Of a stretch of 64,000 nt of DNA, positions 54,064-62,549 are shown piece after piece (within the stretch, counting starts at the first letter, position 1; each line of letters begins with the position of its first letter). A program made the translations under genes and the position numbers. The notes below the pieces were generated by a model. The model ran no database searches. It had not been told where the DNA came from and worked only from the letters and a program-made list of their open reading frames with translations. This DNA comes from Bacteroidia bacterium (GTDB lineage Bacteria; Bacteroidota; Bacteroidia; B-17B0; Aurantibacillaceae), in the NCBI GenBank assembly GCA_016787445.1, contig JAEUTQ010000073.1, positions 27,992 through 91,991 of the forward strand, read 5' to 3'.

Positions 54064-54074
54064 GAAAAAACACA

Positions 54075-54374
54075 ATGAAGGAAATTACTGCACAAGAGTT
54101 AAAAACCTTAATCGACAGCAAAGCGGATTTTCAGTTAATTGATGTGCGCGAACCACATGAATTTGACGAAGTAAACATTAACGGCGAGTTAATCCCAATG
54201 GGCGACGTTATGGATAATCTCGATAAAATCAATAAAGACAAACAGGTAGTGGTGCATTGCCGCAGTGGCAAAAGAAGCGCTGCTGTTATTCAGGCTTTGG
54301 AAGCAGAAGGTTATAACAATCTCTATAATTTAAAAGGCGGAATCCTGGCCTACATGGAAGAAGTAGGCATTTAA
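54075..54374 (+). CDS. single-domain rhodanese
   Basis: The 99-residue sulfurtransferase domain has IDVREPHEFDEVNI and the active-site loop HCRSGKRS with Cys62. It is a complete stand-alone rhodanese, likely moving sulfane sulfur in the cytoplasm. It follows the sulfite-using ComA by 11 bases and precedes a DedA gene by 18, in one direction. Confidence 0.92.
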   Translation: MKEITAQELKTLIDSKADFQLIDVREPHEFDEVNINGELIPMGDVMDNLDKINKDKQVVVHCRSGKRSAAVIQALEAEGYNNLYNLKGGILAYMEEVGI

Positions 54375-54392
54375 TTTATTTTTACCGTCTTT

Positions 54393-55025
54393 ATGATTGA
54401 ACTATTCAAACACATTATTCACCTCGATTTCGATTGGTTATTCGCTAACTATGGTACTGCCGTTTACGTGGTACTTTTCCTTGTAATTTTCGTTGAAACC
54501 GGATTAGTGGCGATGCCTTTTTTACCCGGCGATTCATTATTATTTACAGCAGGACTATTTGCTAGTTCTGGTCACCTTAACATGTTTTACCTTGTCATAC
54601 TATTATTTATAGCGGCTGTGTTAGGAGATAATTGCAATTATTGGATTGGAAGAAAAATAGGTTTAAAAGTATTTCATTTAAAATTCAGAGGTAAACCACT
54701 GGTAAAGCAAGAATATCTTGATAAAACACATGCGTTTTTTGAGAAGCATGGTACCAAAGCAATCATCATGGCCCGCTTTGTTCCCTTTGTTAGAACCTTC
54801 GCTCCATTTGCAGCGGGTGTTGGAGAAATGAATTACAAAAAATATTTAAGCTTTGATGTGCTTGGCGGTGCTTTATGGATTGGTAGTTTAACTACCGCCG
54901 GTTATTTATTAGGCGGCGTTGAATGGATACGTAAACATATCGATTTGGTATGTTTAGGAATTATTGGTGTGTCGGTTTTACCAATTGTATTTTCCTACTT
55001 TAAAGCCAAAACAGAAAAGAAATAA
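54393..55025 (+). CDS. DedA family membrane protein
   Basis: The 210-residue integral membrane protein has the DedA/VTT features: FVETGLVAMPFLPGDSLLF, the amphipathic GDNCNYWIGRKIG and MARFVPFVRTFAPFAAG with the conserved basic residue, and a closing hydrophobic pair. DedA proteins help recycle undecaprenyl phosphate or other lipid carriers across the membrane. It is the last gene of the operon starting at 51869. Confidence 0.92.
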   Translation: MIELFKHIIHLDFDWLFANYGTAVYVVLFLVIFVETGLVAMPFLPGDSLLFTAGLFASSGHLNMFYLVILLFIAAVLGDNCNYWIGRKIGLKVFHLKFRGKPLVKQEYLDKTHAFFEKHGTKAIIMARFVPFVRTFAPFAAGVGEMNYKKYLSFDVLGGALWIGSLTTAGYLLGGVEWIRKHIDLVCLGIIGVSVLPIVFSYFKAKTEKK

Positions 55026-55043
55026 TTAATAAAATGAATCAAC

Positions 55044-55071
55044 AAAAAGCCCCGAAAATTCGGGGCTTTTT
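55044..55071. terminator. bidirectional terminator between dedA and the saccharopine dehydrogenase gene
   Basis: AAAAAGCCCCGAA pairs perfectly with TTCGGGGCTTTTT around a two-base loop, suited to both converging genes. Confidence 0.9.
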
Positions 55072-55073
55072 GT

Positions 55074-56396
55074 TTAGTGCGTTTCATTAAATACAATCTG
55101 ATATTCTTCCAATTCTTTTAATAGTGGTTCATAAATTTCTTTTACAATCGGAATTTGCACACCGCTTAATTTGAATTGTCCGGTTAGGAAATTTTTTACC
55201 GTAATCGCCAAAGGTAATCCAACGGTTTTTGCCATCGCTGTATGATCTTCATCGTCGCCAATAACCACCAATGAAGAGTTTAACTGGTGCGTTTTTCCAT
55301 TCAGAGTATATTCAAACAAATGTTGCATAACAATCATGTCCTTATCGCCATGCTTCAATTTCCATTTTTCTTCCAATAAACTTTGTAGCAATTGTGCCGG
55401 CGTACCTTCATTTAATTTAATTTTCTTGTTGTTGAATAACTCAAGATATTCCATTTTTTCTTCGATATCCTTACTCCATCCAAAACCAACAAACTGCTTT
55501 AAGCGCTGCTTCACCGAACCGCTTCCTTGAGGCAAAAATGAACTCAGCAAATCAGTATACGTCATATTTGACGTATTGTGAATCTTAGAAGTGTCATCTG
55601 TTAATCCCAATTTCACAAACACATTCCATGCTTTACAATAACCTTCTTCACGCAAAGTTCCGCGTAACAAAGTTTTTACATTGTTTAATCCGTATGGCTC
55701 TTTATATCCAATGCTATCACGATTTGCATAGGCATCAAACTTCCCGAATCCATCCACTTCAATCGTCTCAATTTGATTGAATAAACGGTTATACGGAATA
55801 AATTTAATTTCCCCGTTATGCAAATACTGCGCTGTACTTTGTCCCGCTAAGACAACATTCCTCGGATTCCAGCTGAATTTATAACCCCACGGATTATCGT
55901 TGCTCTCAGGAGCTACCAATCCGCCACAATACGACTTAAATGAAGTAATAGTAGCACCTTTTGCCTTTAAATCATGAATGATTTTCATGGCCGACGCATG
56001 ATCGATTCCCGGATCTAATCCGATTTCATTCAACAATAATAAACCTTTTGCACGCGCTTCTGCATCCAATTCCCGCATATCGTTACTTACATAGCTGGCT
56101 GTTGCGATATGCCGACCTAAACGCACACAATCGCGAGCTACATCGCCATGCATATTGGCTGGCAACATGGATATAACAAAATCATTCGCTTTAATAAAAG
56201 CTTCACGTTCGACGGCATTACTCACATCAAAAGTAACAGCTTCGGCATGCGAATAATTTTTAACGCGTTCTTGTGCCAATGACAAATTACTGTCGGCAAC
56301 CGTAACCTGCCAATTATAGGCAGACGCTTTTTTCAATAAATATCCAATTAAACTGGAGGTAGAGCGACCGGCGCCAATTACTAATATTTTAACCAT
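55074..56396 (-). CDS. saccharopine dehydrogenase / reductase family
   Basis: The 440-residue oxidoreductase has a Rossmann opening (ILVIGAGRSTSSLIGYLL) and LNEIGLDPGIDHASAMK, TSFKSYCGGLVAPESNDNPW and WNPRNVVLAGQ. This is the saccharopine-forming/glutamate-type (LYS9-like) subgroup, which in lysine catabolism cleaves saccharopine to glutamate and aminoadipate semialdehyde. No partner lysine gene is adjacent. It is divergent from the DUF4476 gene, with overlapping promoters. Confidence 0.9.
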   Translation of the reverse strand: MVKILVIGAGRSTSSLIGYLLKKASAYNWQVTVADSNLSLAQERVKNYSHAEAVTFDVSNAVEREAFIKANDFVISMLPANMHGDVARDCVRLGRHIATASYVSNDMRELDAEARAKGLLLLNEIGLDPGIDHASAMKIIHDLKAKGATITSFKSYCGGLVAPESNDNPWGYKFSWNPRNVVLAGQSTAQYLHNGEIKFIPYNRLFNQIETIEVDGFGKFDAYANRDSIGYKEPYGLNNVKTLLRGTLREEGYCKAWNVFVKLGLTDDTSKIHNTSNMTYTDLLSSFLPQGSGSVKQRLKQFVGFGWSKDIEEKMEYLELFNNKKIKLNEGTPAQLLQSLLEEKWKLKHGDKDMIVMQHLFEYTLNGKTHQLNSSLVVIGDDEDHTAMAKTVGLPLAITVKNFLTGQFKLSGVQIPIVKEIYEPLLKELEEYQIVFNETH

Positions 56397-56405
56397 AACA
56401 CTGAA

Positions 56406-56432
56406 TTGAACACAAAATTAAACTTAAATTTG
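56406..56432 (+). promoter_or_regulatory. promoter of the DUF4476-DUF423 operon
   Basis: TTG (56406-56408) and TAAATTTG (56425-56432) are 16 nt apart, slightly short; the ATG at 56446 follows after 13 nt. Confidence 0.45.
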
Positions 56433-56442
56433 CTCTTATCAA
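56413..56442 (-). promoter_or_regulatory. promoter of the saccharopine dehydrogenase gene
   Basis: On the minus strand TTG (56442-56440) and TAATTTTG (56420-56413) are 19 nt apart. It overlaps the + strand promoter for the divergent gene. Confidence 0.6.
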
Positions 56443-56445
56443 GTC

Positions 56446-57558
56446 ATGAGCTTTATTCGTATTTATATTATCTGCTTTGTGTTAGGTCTCTGTTCTTTTT
56501 CACGAGCGCAACAAATTAATGCCAATCTGGTTGTTATAAATCCCTACGGTAAAGTTTTCACCCTCTACGTGAACGATGAAATTGTAAATAAAGAACCACA
56601 AGCTATCGTTAAGGCGTTTAATGTGCATGAGGGTTGGCTTAAATTAAGGGTGGAAATTGAAGGCGTTGCCGGTAAAATAACCGACTCCATTCATTTAAAA
56701 AGCATTGAAAAATACAACAACAAAGAAATCACACTCAGTCTGAAAGAACGCATTACAGAAGGAAAAAACAATTACAAATTTGAGTTTATTTCCATAGGAG
56801 ATTTGTCGGGGCCGGTAACGCCCATTGTTCCTGATTTACCTGTTAACCTGAGTGTTTTAGACGAGAATAAGAAATTCGGAAATATTTATGAGATGCACCT
56901 TAGAAAACCCATTTACTTGAAAAATTATGACAGTGCGAGTGCAAAATGTTTGGTTGATTTAGATGATAAGGACATAGAATATCATTTGTTTTTATTAAAG
57001 AATACAAACGATTACTCAGAGCGCATTAAATACACACGCCGTGCCATCCTGTTTAATTGTTACACCGCCGAGCGCTTGGTAAAACTTCTCAATACCTTCG
57101 ATACAGAGATAGAAAAATTAAAATACGCCAAGCTTGCCTTTCCGCATCTGACTGATAAGTCCAATGCTAAAACCGTAGAGAATGCTTTTTTGTTTAAATC
57201 GGTTTCGGAGGAATATGAGACATTTCTAAAAAACATTGCCGCCGAAAATTATCAGAAATCATTAAACTGTAAACAAGCTGTTGCCGATAATGAATACAAT
57301 GAGATTTACGTATCGGTAGTTAAAGGTAAATACGATCACGACAAAATAGCCATTGCCAAAAAAGCAGTTCAAAAACATTGCTTCAGCAGCGCGCAGGTCA
57401 AAAAATTAATGGACATATTTACGCACGATCGCGAAAAACTAGAACTTGCCAAAGCGGCTTATGGTAGCATCGTTGATAAGGAAAATTATAAAATAGCCGC
57501 GGAGAGTTTTATGTTTGGCGAGAACAGAAAAGATTTTTTAAATTTTATTTCTAACTAA
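56446..57558 (+). CDS. secreted protein with two DUF4476 repeats
   Basis: The 370-residue protein has a signal peptide (GLCSFSRAQQ), a beta-rich N-terminal domain (about 22-125) and two DUF4476 helical repeats (about 180-265 and 275-367), each with RAI/KAV, then CYTAERLVKLLNTFDTEIEK or CFSSAQVKKLMDIFTHDREK and KLAYAK-like endings. The family is Bacteroidota-specific and unstudied. It overlaps the DUF423 gene by one base (TAATG). Confidence 0.8.
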   Translation: MSFIRIYIICFVLGLCSFSRAQQINANLVVINPYGKVFTLYVNDEIVNKEPQAIVKAFNVHEGWLKLRVEIEGVAGKITDSIHLKSIEKYNNKEITLSLKERITEGKNNYKFEFISIGDLSGPVTPIVPDLPVNLSVLDENKKFGNIYEMHLRKPIYLKNYDSASAKCLVDLDDKDIEYHLFLLKNTNDYSERIKYTRRAILFNCYTAERLVKLLNTFDTEIEKLKYAKLAFPHLTDKSNAKTVENAFLFKSVSEEYETFLKNIAAENYQKSLNCKQAVADNEYNEIYVSVVKGKYDHDKIAIAKKAVQKHCFSSAQVKKLMDIFTHDREKLELAKAAYGSIVDKENYKIAAESFMFGENRKDFLNFISN

Positions 57559-57971
57559 TGGATAAACGCAAATTATTAACCATCGGAATATTGGGCGCTT
57601 TAGCTGTGGCATTAGGAGCCATGGGAGCTCACTTCTTAAAAAGTAAAGTGCAGGCCGGAATCATGACTAGCGATCAGCTCGACGGATTTGAGAAAGGCGT
57701 TAAATACCATATGTATCACACCATAGGCATGTTGCTTTTGATTATTCTGAATAAGTTAGAAGACAATAAATACTTTATGTGGGCCTACGCTTTCTTCTTT
57801 TGGGGGATTGTAATGTTCTCAGGTTCTCTTTATTTCCTAACCACCCGAAACTTAATGGGAATGGATTGGCTTAAGTTTTTAGGTCCTGTTACCCCTATAG
57901 GAGGCATTTGCTTCATTATCGGCTGGATCTGTTTAGGGCTTTCCTTGTTAAAAAGTGATAAAAACAAATAA
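57558..57971 (+). CDS. DUF423 membrane protein
   Basis: The 137-residue protein with four hydrophobic segments is DUF423: GALAVALGAMGAHFLK, FEKGVKYHMYHTIGMLLL, FSGSLYFLTTR and GPVTPIGGICFIIGWICL. Its function is unknown. It is translationally coupled to the DUF4476 gene. Confidence 0.9.
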   Translation: MDKRKLLTIGILGALAVALGAMGAHFLKSKVQAGIMTSDQLDGFEKGVKYHMYHTIGMLLLIILNKLEDNKYFMWAYAFFFWGIVMFSGSLYFLTTRNLMGMDWLKFLGPVTPIGGICFIIGWICLGLSLLKSDKNK

Positions 57972-58043
57972 CTTTTATCATATGGCACCAAACTTGCCTT
58001 TCTTAAAATAATTAGCATATTTACAACGTAAAAAGAAACACTT

Positions 58044-58454
58044 ATGAAAAACATTGCAATCGTACTTTTCGGCAGTCTTGCTTTAGTAATAGCAAGCTGT
58101 AAAGCAAAATCAAGCACAAAAACAGCATCTAACACATCAGTTACACAAAATATGGTAGCAAACGGAGAACAAACTATTAAATACCGCCTTGTAGTATCCT
58201 TTACAAGCCATGCTTCGGGTATTGATGCCACGAAATATGATTTGATTTTAAACTATATTAAGGGGCATGCTAAAAAGCCGGCTTATGACGAATTGCCTAT
58301 GGGGCGTGAAGGCGAACGTGATGTTTGCATGCTATTAAAAGAAATGAACAGCTCAGAGCAAAAGACCTTCATTGAGGAGATCAAAAAACTCGCTCAAGGC
58401 TCTGATAGAGTGGTTATTAACGAAAATTTAGAAAGAACCAAACGCGCGCAATAA
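58044..58454 (+). CDS. small lipoprotein of unknown function
   Basis: The 136-residue protein has a lipoprotein signal (LALVIASCKAKSS, Cys19), a Ser/Thr-rich linker and a C-terminal domain with YRLVVSFTSHASGID and ELPMGREGERDVC. It resembles small Bacteroidota lipoproteins that carry a compact alpha/beta domain. No family assigned. A terminator follows directly. Confidence 0.6.
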   Translation: MKNIAIVLFGSLALVIASCKAKSSTKTASNTSVTQNMVANGEQTIKYRLVVSFTSHASGIDATKYDLILNYIKGHAKKPAYDELPMGREGERDVCMLLKEMNSSEQKTFIEEIKKLAQGSDRVVINENLERTKRAQ

Positions 58455-58460
58455 TTGTGG

Positions 58461-58490
58461 AAAAACGGGCCTCCAAAAGCCCGTTTTTTT
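58461..58490 (+). terminator. terminator between the lipoprotein and pckA
   Basis: AAAAACGGGC pairs with GCCCGTTTTT around an 8 nt loop, followed by a T run. Because it lies inside the longest frame for PEP carboxykinase, it shows that frame's TTG start (58455) is not used. Confidence 0.85.
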
Positions 58491-58492
58491 AT

Positions 58493-58500
58493 TACCTTTG
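58493..58500 (+). promoter_or_regulatory. -7 element of pckA
   Basis: TACCTTTG matches TAnnTTTG just after the preceding terminator; the leader to the ATG at 58524 is about 20 nt. Confidence 0.55.
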
Positions 58501-58523
58501 CACATCTTAAATCTCTTATTAAA

Positions 58524-60140
58524 ATGAACGAAATCGGATTAAAAGCTGAGAATTTTTCTGTAGCTGATCTCGGCCTTTCTAATGTTGAAATGGCTTACTG
58601 GAATCTTCACCCAAGTGAATTAGTTGAAGACACAATTTCGCGCGGACAAGGCGTGTTAACAGATGTAGGGGCTTTGGCCATCGATACCGGAGAGTTCACC
58701 GGACGTTCTCCAAAAGATAAGTACGCAGTTGTAGATTACAATACCAAAGATTCTGTTTGGTGGGGTGATGTAAACAACCGTTTTGAAGAAGACAAATTCG
58801 ATAAATTACACCACCGTATGTTAGCTTACCTAGGTGGAAAAGAAATCTGGGTACGCGATGCTTACGCTTGTGCTGATCCAAAATACCGTATCAACATCCG
58901 TGTTGTAAACGAGCATTCTTGGAGTAATTTATTTTCATATAACTTATTCTTACGTCCAACTCGTGAAGAAATTAAACACTTCAAACATGATTGGTTAATT
59001 TTAAACGCTCCGGGCTTTAAAGCAGACCCTAAAATCGACGGAACCCGTCAGCACAATTTCGCTATTATCAACTTCACCAAAAAAATCATTTTAATTGGTG
59101 GAACAGGTTATACCGGCGAGATTAAAAAATCAATTTTCACTGTATTAAACTACGTATTACCACACGAGCAAAAAGTATTATCTATGCACTGCTCTGCCAA
59201 TATTGGTAAAGATGGTGATACTGCTATTTTCTTTGGTTTATCAGGAACAGGTAAAACTACCTTATCAGCTGATCCGAACCGTAAGTTAATTGGTGACGAT
59301 GAACATGGATGGTCAGATACAGGTGTGTTTAATTTCGAAGGTGGATGCTACGCAAAATGCGTTGATTTAACAGCAGAAAAAGAACCACAAATTTTCAATG
59401 CCATTAAGTTTGGGTCATTGTTAGAAAATATCAATTTTCACGAAGACACTACTACTGTTGATTATGGCAACATAAGCAAAACAGAAAATACACGTGTAAG
59501 TTATCCTGCAAATTACATTGATAACGCGGTAACACCTGCGGTTGGAGATATGCCTAAAAATATTTTCTTCTTGACTGCAGATGCTTTTGGTGTTTTACCT
59601 CCAATTTCAAAATTAACCACGGCACAAGCCATGTATAATTTCATTAGCGGTTATACCGCTAAAGTTGCGGGAACTGAAATGGGAATCACCGAACCAACAA
59701 CAACTTTCTCGGCTTGTTTTGGTAAGGCTTTCTTACCATTGCACCCTACAAAATATGCTGAATTATTAGGTGAGAAATTAAAGAAACATCCAAATGTAAA
59801 TGTGTGGTTAGTAAACACAGGATGGGTTGGCGGTTCTTACGGTGTAGGAAGTCGTATTAAATTATCTTATACTCGTTCATTAATTACTGCAGCATTAACC
59901 GGCAAATTGGATAATGTTGAATACGGCACAACCAAATTCTTCGGATTAAAATTCCCTAAGGTTTGTCCGGATGTTCCAACTGAAATCTTAGATCCACGCA
60001 ACAGCTGGAAGGATAAAGATGCGTATGATGCAAAAGCGAAAAATTTAGCTGAACAATTCATTAAGAATTTTAGTCAGTATGCTTCTGCCGCTAACGAAGA
60101 AATCTTATCTGCAGCTCCAAAAGTTGAAGTGGTTGCTTAA
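58524..60140 (+). CDS. pckA: phosphoenolpyruvate carboxykinase (ATP)
   Basis: The 538-residue enzyme converts oxaloacetate plus ATP to PEP and CO2. Seen: GEFTGRSPKDKY, the P-loop GLSGTGKTTLS, the metal site LIGDDEHGW, and NTGWVGGSYGVG. The ATG at 58524 (MNEIGLKAENF) was chosen because a terminator and a -7 promoter box lie between the longer frame's TTG (58455) and this ATG. In Bacteroidota the enzyme may run in the carboxylating or gluconeogenic direction. It is monocistronic. Confidence 0.96.
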   Translation: MNEIGLKAENFSVADLGLSNVEMAYWNLHPSELVEDTISRGQGVLTDVGALAIDTGEFTGRSPKDKYAVVDYNTKDSVWWGDVNNRFEEDKFDKLHHRMLAYLGGKEIWVRDAYACADPKYRINIRVVNEHSWSNLFSYNLFLRPTREEIKHFKHDWLILNAPGFKADPKIDGTRQHNFAIINFTKKIILIGGTGYTGEIKKSIFTVLNYVLPHEQKVLSMHCSANIGKDGDTAIFFGLSGTGKTTLSADPNRKLIGDDEHGWSDTGVFNFEGGCYAKCVDLTAEKEPQIFNAIKFGSLLENINFHEDTTTVDYGNISKTENTRVSYPANYIDNAVTPAVGDMPKNIFFLTADAFGVLPPISKLTTAQAMYNFISGYTAKVAGTEMGITEPTTTFSACFGKAFLPLHPTKYAELLGEKLKKHPNVNVWLVNTGWVGGSYGVGSRIKLSYTRSLITAALTGKLDNVEYGTTKFFGLKFPKVCPDVPTEILDPRNSWKDKDAYDAKAKNLAEQFIKNFSQYASAANEEILSAAPKVEVVA

Positions 60141-60159
60141 TTTTATTCTATAACAAAAC

Positions 60160-60191
60160 AAAAAGCCATTCCTAACACGAATGGCTTTTTT
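60160..60191 (+). terminator. terminator of pckA
   Basis: AAAAAGCCATTC pairs with GAATGGCTTTTT around CTAACAC, 19 nt after the stop. Confidence 0.88.
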
Positions 60192-60203
60192 GTTTTTAAA
60201 CAT

Positions 60204-60211
60204 TATATTTG
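60204..60211 (+). promoter_or_regulatory. -7 element of the aldehyde dehydrogenase gene
   Basis: TATATTTG lies 9 nt before the ATG at 60220, so the leader would be very short. A -33 TTG at the usual spacing would fall in the preceding terminator and is not seen. Confidence 0.4.
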
Positions 60212-60219
60212 TTTAAGGC

Positions 60220-61635
60220 ATGGAAACGTATAAAATATATTGTGGAGGTGAATTTATCACAACAAACGAATCGCTTTCGGTAATTAATCCTTACACAAAC
60301 GAAGTATTTGCACAAACTTTCCTTGCCAATGAAAGCACGCTTGAAATTGCGATTAATTTAGCGCTCTCTGCCAAAGAAAAAATGAAGGAACTACCTTCAT
60401 ACAAAAAATCGGAAGCACTTCAACAAATCGCATTCGAAATAAAAACGAACCGTCAGCACCTGGCCGAAATTTTATCAAAAGAATCTGCCAAACCAATTAA
60501 ATATGCTTTAAGTGAAATTGACCGTGCCGCACAAACTTTTGTGGTGGCAGCTGAAGAATGTAAACGGTTACCGAAAGAATATATTTCACTCGACTGGACG
60601 CCTATTGGAGAAAAACGGGAAGGATTGGTCAATTATTTTCCGATTGGAATTGTAGCGGGCATTGCGCCCTTTAATTTTCCCATGAATTTAGCGGTACATA
60701 AAATTGCGCCGGCCATTGCAGCTGGTTGTCCCATTATTTTAAAACCGGCTTCCTCCACTCCACTTTCCACTTTAGAACTTGCAAAAATTATAGATAAAAC
60801 GAATTTACCTAAAGGCGCTGTTTCCATTCTTCCCATGACGAGGCAAACAGGAAACTTACTGGTAACTGATACTCGAATAAATCTCCTGAGTTTTACCGGC
60901 TCACCTGAAGTTGGATGGCCTATGAAAGCCCAAAGCGGTAAAAAGAAAGTGGTACTCGAATTAGGCGGCAATGCCGGTGTCATCGTAACAGAAAGTGGAT
61001 TGAATGAAAATACTATTGCCAAGTGTGTGATGGGAGCTTTTGCCTACAGCGGACAAATATGCATTCATGCGCAACGGATTTTTGTTCACGAAAAAATATT
61101 TAATGCCTTCATAAAAGAATTCCTACAGAAAACTTCCGCCCTGAAATTTGGTAATCCCTTATTACAGGATACAGATGTGAGTGACATGATTGATGAAGGC
61201 AATGCCCAACGCATTGAAAGCTGGATAATGGAAGCCGTGACTAAAGGCGCCAAAATCTTACTTGGAGGGAAGCGCACCGGAAAATATGTTGAGCCAACCG
61301 TTCTTACCAATTGTAACAATTCAATGAAAATTTATTGTGAGGAAGCCTTTGGTCCAATAGTATGTGTTGAAACATATAACGGTAAGATTACCGAGGCTGT
61401 TAATAATGTGAATGACAGTAAATTTGGATTACAATGCGGTGTTTTTACTAATGAGATTTCTGAATTAAATGAATGCTTTAAGCATTTAGAAGTAGGCGGC
61501 GTTATTCATAACGATGTGCCAACCTTACGGTTTGATCACATGCCATACGGCGGAATTAAAGACAGCGGTCTTGGCCGTGAGGGAGTAAAATATGCCATTA
61601 TGGATATGCTTGAACCAAAAATTCTTGTAAAATAA
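60220..61635 (+). CDS. NAD(P)-dependent aldehyde dehydrogenase
   Basis: The 471-residue enzyme oxidises an aldehyde to an acid. Active-site Glu247 in VVLELGGNAG and Cys281 in YSGQICIHAQRI are present, with the NAD-binding segment APFNFPMNLAVHKIAPAIAA and FTGSPEVGW. The GQICIHAQRI variant resembles the GAPN/lactaldehyde dehydrogenase side of the superfamily, but the substrate cannot be set from sequence. It is preceded by the pckA terminator. Confidence 0.92.
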   Translation: METYKIYCGGEFITTNESLSVINPYTNEVFAQTFLANESTLEIAINLALSAKEKMKELPSYKKSEALQQIAFEIKTNRQHLAEILSKESAKPIKYALSEIDRAAQTFVVAAEECKRLPKEYISLDWTPIGEKREGLVNYFPIGIVAGIAPFNFPMNLAVHKIAPAIAAGCPIILKPASSTPLSTLELAKIIDKTNLPKGAVSILPMTRQTGNLLVTDTRINLLSFTGSPEVGWPMKAQSGKKKVVLELGGNAGVIVTESGLNENTIAKCVMGAFAYSGQICIHAQRIFVHEKIFNAFIKEFLQKTSALKFGNPLLQDTDVSDMIDEGNAQRIESWIMEAVTKGAKILLGGKRTGKYVEPTVLTNCNNSMKIYCEEAFGPIVCVETYNGKITEAVNNVNDSKFGLQCGVFTNEISELNECFKHLEVGGVIHNDVPTLRFDHMPYGGIKDSGLGREGVKYAIMDMLEPKILVK

Positions 61636-61745
61636 TTTTTATTTTTCTTTAAATACACTATCATTGTAAACGAACTTTCGGTTACTATGATACTAACGGC
61701 TATACCCCTCCTCCACAAATTTTTAATCTATTTATTTCTTCCCTT

Positions 61746-62549
61746 ATGATTTCAAATTGTCATGTACATGGCCTGAATGTGTATTATACAGGCGATATTA
61801 AAAAAAGAGCCCTGGTTTTTATTCATGGTAATTCACTTAATTCAAAAACATTTCAATCTCAAATGGAGAACCTTCCATTTCCGGTGATGGCATTTGATTT
61901 ACCCGGACATGGATTATCGGATAGATATACCGACTTTGAAAATATTTATTGTTTACCGGGCTATGTTTCAGCCCTTAAAAATCTGGTTGCGGAATTTGGA
62001 ATGAGTGATTTTATTTTGGCAGGTCATTCATTAGGCGGACATATTGCCCTTGAAGCGGCTGAAGAATTAAATCAAACAAAAGGCTTATTCATTTTCGGAA
62101 CGCCGCCCATTGGAATACCTCCGGAGATGGATAAAATGTTTTTGCCGAATCCAAACATAGCGCATTTATTTAGTAAAGATATTTCTGAATCGGATGCTAT
62201 GACAGTTGGCATGGAATTTGTATTCAATAACCAAACTCTGGCAGCTGATTTGAAAGCTATGATATTAAACACGGACGGTAATACACGATTAAATTTGGGC
62301 GCTTCCATAGGTAAAGGGCAATTTAAAAACGAAAAAGAATTTGTGTCTAAAACCAATTTACCAATCGGTATAGTTCAAGGTAATAAAGAAACGTTGGTAA
62401 ATTTAGAATACATTAAAGAATTATCTATTCCTAACTTATGGAATAATAAAATTAATATTTTGGAAAATGTGGGACATATTCCTCAAATGGAAAATGCCGA
62501 AAAATTTAATTCAATTATTATTGATTTTTGCAACTCTGTCTTTTCATAA
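61746..62549 (+). CDS. alpha/beta hydrolase
   Basis: The 267-residue cytoplasmic hydrolase has the oxyanion region FIHGNSLNSKTFQ, GHGLSDR, nucleophile Ser95 in AGHSLGGH and the catalytic His in NVGHIPQME near the C terminus. The substrate is unknown; such enzymes cleave esters or lactones. It overlaps the LuxR-type gene start by one base (TAATG), so the two are co-expressed and the regulator may respond to a related small molecule. Confidence 0.9.
   Translation: MISNCHVHGLNVYYTGDIKKRALVFIHGNSLNSKTFQSQMENLPFPVMAFDLPGHGLSDRYTDFENIYCLPGYVSALKNLVAEFGMSDFILAGHSLGGHIALEAAEELNQTKGLFIFGTPPIGIPPEMDKMFLPNPNIAHLFSKDISESDAMTVGMEFVFNNQTLAADLKAMILNTDGNTRLNLGASIGKGQFKNEKEFVSKTNLPIGIVQGNKETLVNLEYIKELSIPNLWNNKINILENVGHIPQMENAEKFNSIIIDFCNSVFS

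Noticed and set aside
58455..58523. Longer N terminus for PEP carboxykinase (TTG start)
   Set aside because: A strong terminator and a -7 promoter box lie in this stretch, and family members start near the ATG at 58524.
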